Shown: in pieces, positions 46,736-48,238 of the stretch | Position numbering within the stretch: the stretch's first letter is position 1 | Layout: every line of letters begins with the position of its first letter | DNA from: Clavulina sp. PMI_390 | Taxonomy: Eukaryota > Basidiomycota > Agaricomycetes > Cantharellales > Hydnaceae | Length of the DNA: 48,238 bases | Reading direction: 5' to 3' | Assembly (NCBI GenBank): GCA_015039315.1 | Contig: WIDE01000049.1 | Span: 102,557 to 150,794 of the forward strand | Notes under the pieces: generated by a model | The model's database searches: none | The model's input: only the letters and a program-made list of their open reading frames with translations | What the model was told of the DNA's origin: nothing | Program-made: the position numbers and the translations under genes

Positions 46736-48238
46736 TCAGAATGTATAGGCCAGCTTTGAGCCAGAAACTTTTCCGGAGCGAAGCTGCTCGAGCCCTTCTG
46801 GGATATTCTCCAATCCTTTGGACACTTTGAGCGGGATTGCATTGCCGAAGCCCTTCTCAGTGATCAGGGATGGGACATGTTGATTCCTATATACGTAGAA
46901 GAAATATTGAGGTTGAGTGGTGAAATCCCGCGCGACGGCAGGCATACTCACCACTCGTAAATGTCAGCGAAGTCCTGAGCGTTCTTGGGGTTCAGGACAT
47001 CGTAGAGCAAGATTCCCTTGACGTCTACATTGTTAGGCCATTCTTGAGGGTTAACTTTGACTACCCAAGTCGAGTCGCTAAATCAGGATTTTTGTGATAG
47101 AGAATGTTACAATAGTGAACGCACGAAGGATGTTGAGCAAGCCTCCACTCATGGCCTCGGTCGCAAGTTTTGTCGAGCCTGGTGGGTTACGATGAGGATG
47201 AGTCGGAACATGGCAGCTATCCTATCGGGAAACTGACCTTGTTCGCTAATACAATCCAAGCCACGGCGGATACCCTCCGAATGGCCATTTTCCTGCACCC
47301 AACTCTTAATCTTCTGGCTGACCTCTGGGTCCTTGTAATCGAAGACGACGTCGGCACCTTGTGTTTTGACCAGGTCGAAGTTGTGGGGTGATGCGATAGT
47401 GATGACCGAGATGCGAGGGTCACATAGCTTGGCCAGCCTGATCGCGAAGAGCCCGACAGACGTGGACCCGGCCCAAACGAGGATCTATGAGTCGACGTAA
47501 CAAATAAACTATTCAGAATCTCTTTCTCACAAAATAAGCAAAAGGAAGCTTACGGGCTCAGCCTTCTCTGGCTTGGGCTCCCAGGGCTTAGGGAGGCCGA
47601 GTCGATAAATCAGAGAGTACACAGCTGTAGAGAGAGCAATACCTCCCATGCTCGCTGCATCCTCGTAGCTCAGAGTAGCAGGCTTGTGCCAGACCTACAA
47701 CTGCGAGTTAGCCAATCGTATTCTCATAAGCAAGGTTATCAATTAGTCACATTCTCAGCTCGCATTTTCATATATTCTGTGTGAAATTGGTACCAGGGGA
47801 TTCCAAGCTTAGTGGACGCCTAGCTTAAATTTCAACCGCTACAACACTAACCTTGGAAACTACCGTTGTTGTTGTCGATAGCGCCTCCGCGAGTGAAGCC
47901 AGCTACTGCGTCTCCAACCTTGAAACCCTGAATAAATGCATCAGGCGTCAGCGATGACGACAGTACTTGTAGTTGAGCACATAGCGCATATAATGCGATC
48001 AAGGTTTCCGTAACTCACCTTGCTTGCCGCCTCTGACCCCACCTCAACGACATCGCCGGCAAAGTCAGATCCAAGGGATGTTTCAGGGGGAAGGGTACCC
48101 GCACGGCCCTCAAGATGCTAAAGACGCCGATACGATGCAGTCAAATGAATGATCGAGTGGCTGGCTACTTGATTCAAAGGTCATCACCTTCCAGTCCGTA
48201 GGATTGAGAGTGACGGCTTTGACATTGATGATCAATTC
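46736..48238 (-). CDS. Medium-chain dehydrogenase/reductase (enoyl reductase/quinone oxidoreductase-like), 5' end outside the window
   Basis: An NAD(P)H-dependent reductase of the MDR superfamily. Minus-strand exons are 48238-48188 (partial), 48117-48019, 47927-47852, 47776-47751 (26 nt), 47694-47554, 47484-47238, 47178-47125, 47060-46952 and 46886-46736. The N-terminal catalytic fold shows AVTLNPTDWKHLEG, LGSDFAGDVVEVG and FKVGDAVAGFTRGG. The coenzyme fold follows: ILVWAGSTSVGLFAIRLAKL (AGxxxVG type), then ISVITIASPHNFDLVKTQGADVVFDYKD. The C-terminus is LEQLRSGKVSGSKLAYTF. The zinc-ligand Cys/His pattern of true alcohol dehydrogenases is absent in the visible part, so it belongs with the zinc-free trans-enoyl reductases common in fungal clusters. 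Upstream neighbours beyond the window would be needed to say whether it belongs to a metabolic cluster. Confidence 0.88.

Noticed and set aside
46736..48238. Zinc-dependent alcohol dehydrogenase
   Set aside because: The visible part lacks the structural and catalytic zinc ligands; the pattern fits zinc-free MDR reductases.
1..48238. tRNA genes, CRISPR arrays or prokaryotic-type operons
   Set aside because: None seen; the gene structure is plainly eukaryotic.

Overview
The window is nuclear DNA from a filamentous basidiomycete, most likely an Agaricomycete. The evidence is intron-dense genes (up to 24 exons) with mostly 50-70 nt GT-AG introns, a Rom2-type RhoGEF, a GPI-type chitin deacetylase, a Kap123-type importin, and a Tnp2 transposase of the kind common in Agaricomycetes. 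The style of the proteins recalls Ceratobasidiaceae (Rhizoctonia), but that is an inference from family resemblance and no search was run.

Left end (1-7322). A GMC oxidoreductase gene on the minus strand is interrupted by a structurally complete CACTA-type DNA transposon at 41-6369. The element has CACTATGG/CCATAGTG termini and a 3-bp CTG target duplication. It sits inside an intron of the host gene, and all seven host exons visible on the right side are still open. The element carries two divergent genes: a five-exon, 1016-aa Tnp2 transposase (2815-6113, plus) and a four-exon, 310-aa protein with no recognised family (865-2018, minus).

Middle (8112-30023). In order: a secreted six-hairpin glycoside hydrolase-like enzyme (minus); a 1711-aa Rom2-like Rho1 exchange factor (DEP-DH-PH-CNH); a GPI-type chitin deacetylase; a low-confidence small membrane-type gene near 21.1-22.0 kb; an 18-exon Kap123/importin-4-type karyopherin; and a 612-aa PIF1-type helicase. 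The RhoGEF and the chitin deacetylase both belong to cell-wall biology, but nothing in the sequence shows co-regulation.

Right part (31650-48238). In order: a very long Ser/Pro-rich protein of unknown function; an intact 24-exon GMC oxidoreductase (39448-42886), the close paralogue of the interrupted copy and in the opposite orientation; a 17-exon DUF300/organic solute transporter alpha-type membrane protein; and a medium-chain dehydrogenase/reductase on the minus strand whose 5' end lies outside the window.

Exon joins were made by hand. Every complete model given preserves frame across all junctions, and the two GMC copies confirm each other's splice sites. The least certain points are the join across 32778-33862, the gene near 21 kb, and the 3' end of the glycoside hydrolase gene. 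No tRNA, rRNA or CRISPR array was recognised.
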